A stretch of DNA of 38,997 nucleotides. Origin: a virus. The notes under the pieces were generated by a model. That model did not search any database. It saw nothing but the letters and a program-made list of their open reading frames with translations, and had not been told where the DNA came from. Location of the stretch: positions 1 through 38,997 of the IMG/VR virus record IMGVR_UViG_3300031952_000052; one strand, written 5' to 3'. A program made the translations under genes and the position numbers. This document shows positions 37,887 to 38,997 of this stretch, in pieces (the stretch's first letter is position 1; each line of letters begins with the position of its first letter).

Positions 37887-38168
37887 TTATTTGCTCCCCA
37901 GTCGGACCAGCATTGCCCGACAATGCTTAATCCCGATTCGGTAACCCTTAATCTCGCTTCGGTAATGCTCAATTCTTTCGCTTCTTGCCGCTTCGGGCAA
38001 CTTTCGAGCGGGTGCCACCTTTCCGACTGGATGCTCCCGGCCCGCTGACCAAGCCCCCCATGCGTCTTCTTTTTCTTCTCTGGACATAGGGATGTCCGAG
38101 TAGAAATATTCTTCGGAAGAACTCTGATGTCCCGGCCCATGTTGACACGAAAACTTGTACCAAGGCAT
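37887..38168 (-). CDS. hypothetical protein
   Basis: 93 residues, ATG 38168 behind GGAGGACTAA, next to the previous stop. It begins 'MPWYKFSCQHGPGHQSSSEE', has a charged middle, and ends with a basic helix. Not recognised. Confidence 0.6.
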   Translation of the reverse strand: MPWYKFSCQHGPGHQSSSEEYFYSDIPMSREEKEDAWGAWSAGREHPVGKVAPARKLPEAARSERIEHYRSEIKGYRIGIKHCRAMLVRLGSK

Positions 38169-38393
38169 TTAGTCCTCCCCCTCTGCGATGACCTCTTCAG
38201 TCCGCTTTATGAGTCTGGTCAGTTCTGTTGCAAACCTCGGGTTGTGCTTCCACGTCTCGAATCCCCGAATCGCGCTCGGCTTGTGGCTGTAGACATGCTT
38301 CGTATCGAACCACCGCGCCACCCCTTGCCCACCCATCTCGGTCAGCCCGGCCACCATCTGTATCTGGATCACAAACTCGGTCTTGGTCTTCAT
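38169..38393 (-). CDS. hypothetical protein
   Basis: 74 residues, ATG 38393 behind AAGGAGGACTGAAC. It has 'TEFVIQIQMVAGLTEMGGQG' and 'WKHNPRFATELTRLIKRTEE'. The ribosome site of the next gene forms its last codons. Not recognised. Confidence 0.65.
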   Translation of the reverse strand: MKTKTEFVIQIQMVAGLTEMGGQGVARWFDTKHVYSHKPSAIRGFETWKHNPRFATELTRLIKRTEEVIAEGED

Positions 38394-38395
38394 GT

Positions 38396-38650
38396 TCAGT
38401 CCTCCTTCAAAGCCTTCAGCATGGCTTTAAGGTGCTTCTGAAGGCATTTGGCCCAGTCCTTTTTGCGGGTCATCATTGTGAAAGATGCAGTCAGTAGAAA
38501 GACCCCAAGTTTGTTATTTCGGTCTGTCTGCGGGAGCGTGAGGATGAGTTTCTGGACATCCTCCAGACCCATGAGGACATCCTTGTCCCCGGTCAGGATT
38601 ACCACACCCTTCTCTGTTCGCGTGAATCCAAGTGGTAGTACGTGCTTCAT
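38396..38650 (-). CDS. hypothetical protein
   Basis: 84 residues, ATG 38650 behind AGGAGGACTGAACG. It has 'VVILTGDKDVLMGLEDVQKL' and a basic helical end 'CLQKHLKAMLKALKED'. Not recognised. Confidence 0.65.
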   Translation of the reverse strand: MKHVLPLGFTRTEKGVVILTGDKDVLMGLEDVQKLILTLPQTDRNNKLGVFLLTASFTMMTRKKDWAKCLQKHLKAMLKALKED

Positions 38651-38779
38651 CGTTCAGTCCTCCTTCTTCATCTTCAATGCCTTCATGTAAGTAAAACGGT
38701 TTACGCCTTGCCCGAGATCAACATTTTCCCGGTCAACTCCTGTCGGATCTGAGCTGAAAGGAACCGGTTATCGGTCTCC
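38651..38779. other. intergenic stretch with a start-less open frame
   Basis: 129 nt. On the minus strand a 24-codon frame reads 'ETDNRFLSAQIRQELTGKML' then stops, but has no ATG/GTG/TTG before TTG at its middle. Next to the 84-residue gene a 10-codon frame 'MKALKMKKED' resembles that gene's own end (KAMLKALKED). A near palindrome GTAAAACGGTTTAC lies at 38691-38704. No promoter of the common type was seen. Confidence 0.4.
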
Positions 38780-38997
38780 TTACTCTACGTTCTCGGCGAT
38801 CTCCTTCCCGAACTCCTTCTTGATCTTCGAGACGATCTCCTTCACATCCTTGCCGCTCCAGGCCCGGAGGACGGCGTACAGATTTCCGACGTCACTGATG
38901 GCCTCCAGGTCCTTCTTCGACAGCCTGTGCGACGAGACGAGCAGGGCGTTGTCATCCGTTCCAGTGTCGACATCATAGAACAGGCCTTCCCCGCCGA
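38780..38997 (-). CDS. hypothetical protein, C-terminal part (cut by window edge)
   Basis: Minus-strand frame open from the right edge to TAA at 38782-38780, 71 residues visible: 'GLFYDVDTGTDDNALLVSSH' at the start of the visible part, then 'LSKKDLEAISDVGNLYAVLR' and a Lys-rich end. It is the first gene seen in transcription order. The start and family are not visible. Confidence 0.6.
   Translation of the reverse strand, partial: GGEGLFYDVDTGTDDNALLVSSHRLSKKDLEAISDVGNLYAVLRAWSGKDVKEIVSKIKKEFGKEIAENVE

Noticed and set aside
1-38997. CRISPR arrays, insertion sequences, integrase, attachment sites, rRNA
   Set aside because: No regularly spaced repeats, transposase or recombinase motifs, or rRNA sequences were seen. 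No ordinary tRNA was recognised by eye, though a tRNAscan run would be needed to exclude one.

Overview
This window is part of the genome of a tailed, contractile (myovirus-like) bacteriophage. Nearly every credible gene lies on the minus strand, so transcription runs from high to low coordinates. Genes are packed with ATGA, GTGA or TGATG overlaps and strong purine-rich Shine-Dalgarno sites. Long plus-strand open frames are antisense shadows of GC-rich genes. The host cannot be named from the sequence. Strong Shine-Dalgarno sites, sigma70-type promoters and Sec-type signal peptides point to an ordinary bacterial host.

Left part (1-23320), the virion module. Read in transcription order it holds small terminase, large terminase, a set of poorly known head-associated proteins, a protein-kinase-like gene overlapping a HAD phosphatase-like gene, portal, a prohead protease fused to a scaffold-like region, the major capsid protein, connector and tail-completion proteins, tail sheath, two gp19-type tail tube proteins, a baseplate-hub chaperone, and the start of the tape measure protein, cut by the left edge. 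The chaperone carries a textbook -1 slippery heptamer followed by a hairpin. It would fuse the chaperone to a downstream overlapping frame, as in lambda G/GT.

Middle part (23383-26111): a putative DNA-binding protein, a SAM methyltransferase, a ParB-like nuclease-fold protein, a GT-A type glycosyltransferase and a small protein.

Right part (26108-38997), the accessory region. It has many small zinc-ribbon or unknown proteins in operons headed by similar promoters (TTGACA, 17-nt spacer, TATGAT). It also has three proteins with signal peptides, an arginase/UPF0489-like protein, a complete ClpS protease-adaptor homologue, and a complete tmRNA (ssrA) with PK1, H5 and the tRNA-like ends.

The most interesting point is that one phage appears to carry both a tmRNA, with a short tag ending Lys-Ala-Ala, and ClpS. 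These are two inputs to the host Clp proteolysis machinery. Together they suggest a phage programme that rescues ribosomes and redirects ClpAP. Other notable points are the kinase/phosphatase-like pair in the virion module, the programmed frameshift, a major capsid protein with an inserted domain, and a protein with a HiPIP-like cysteine pattern.
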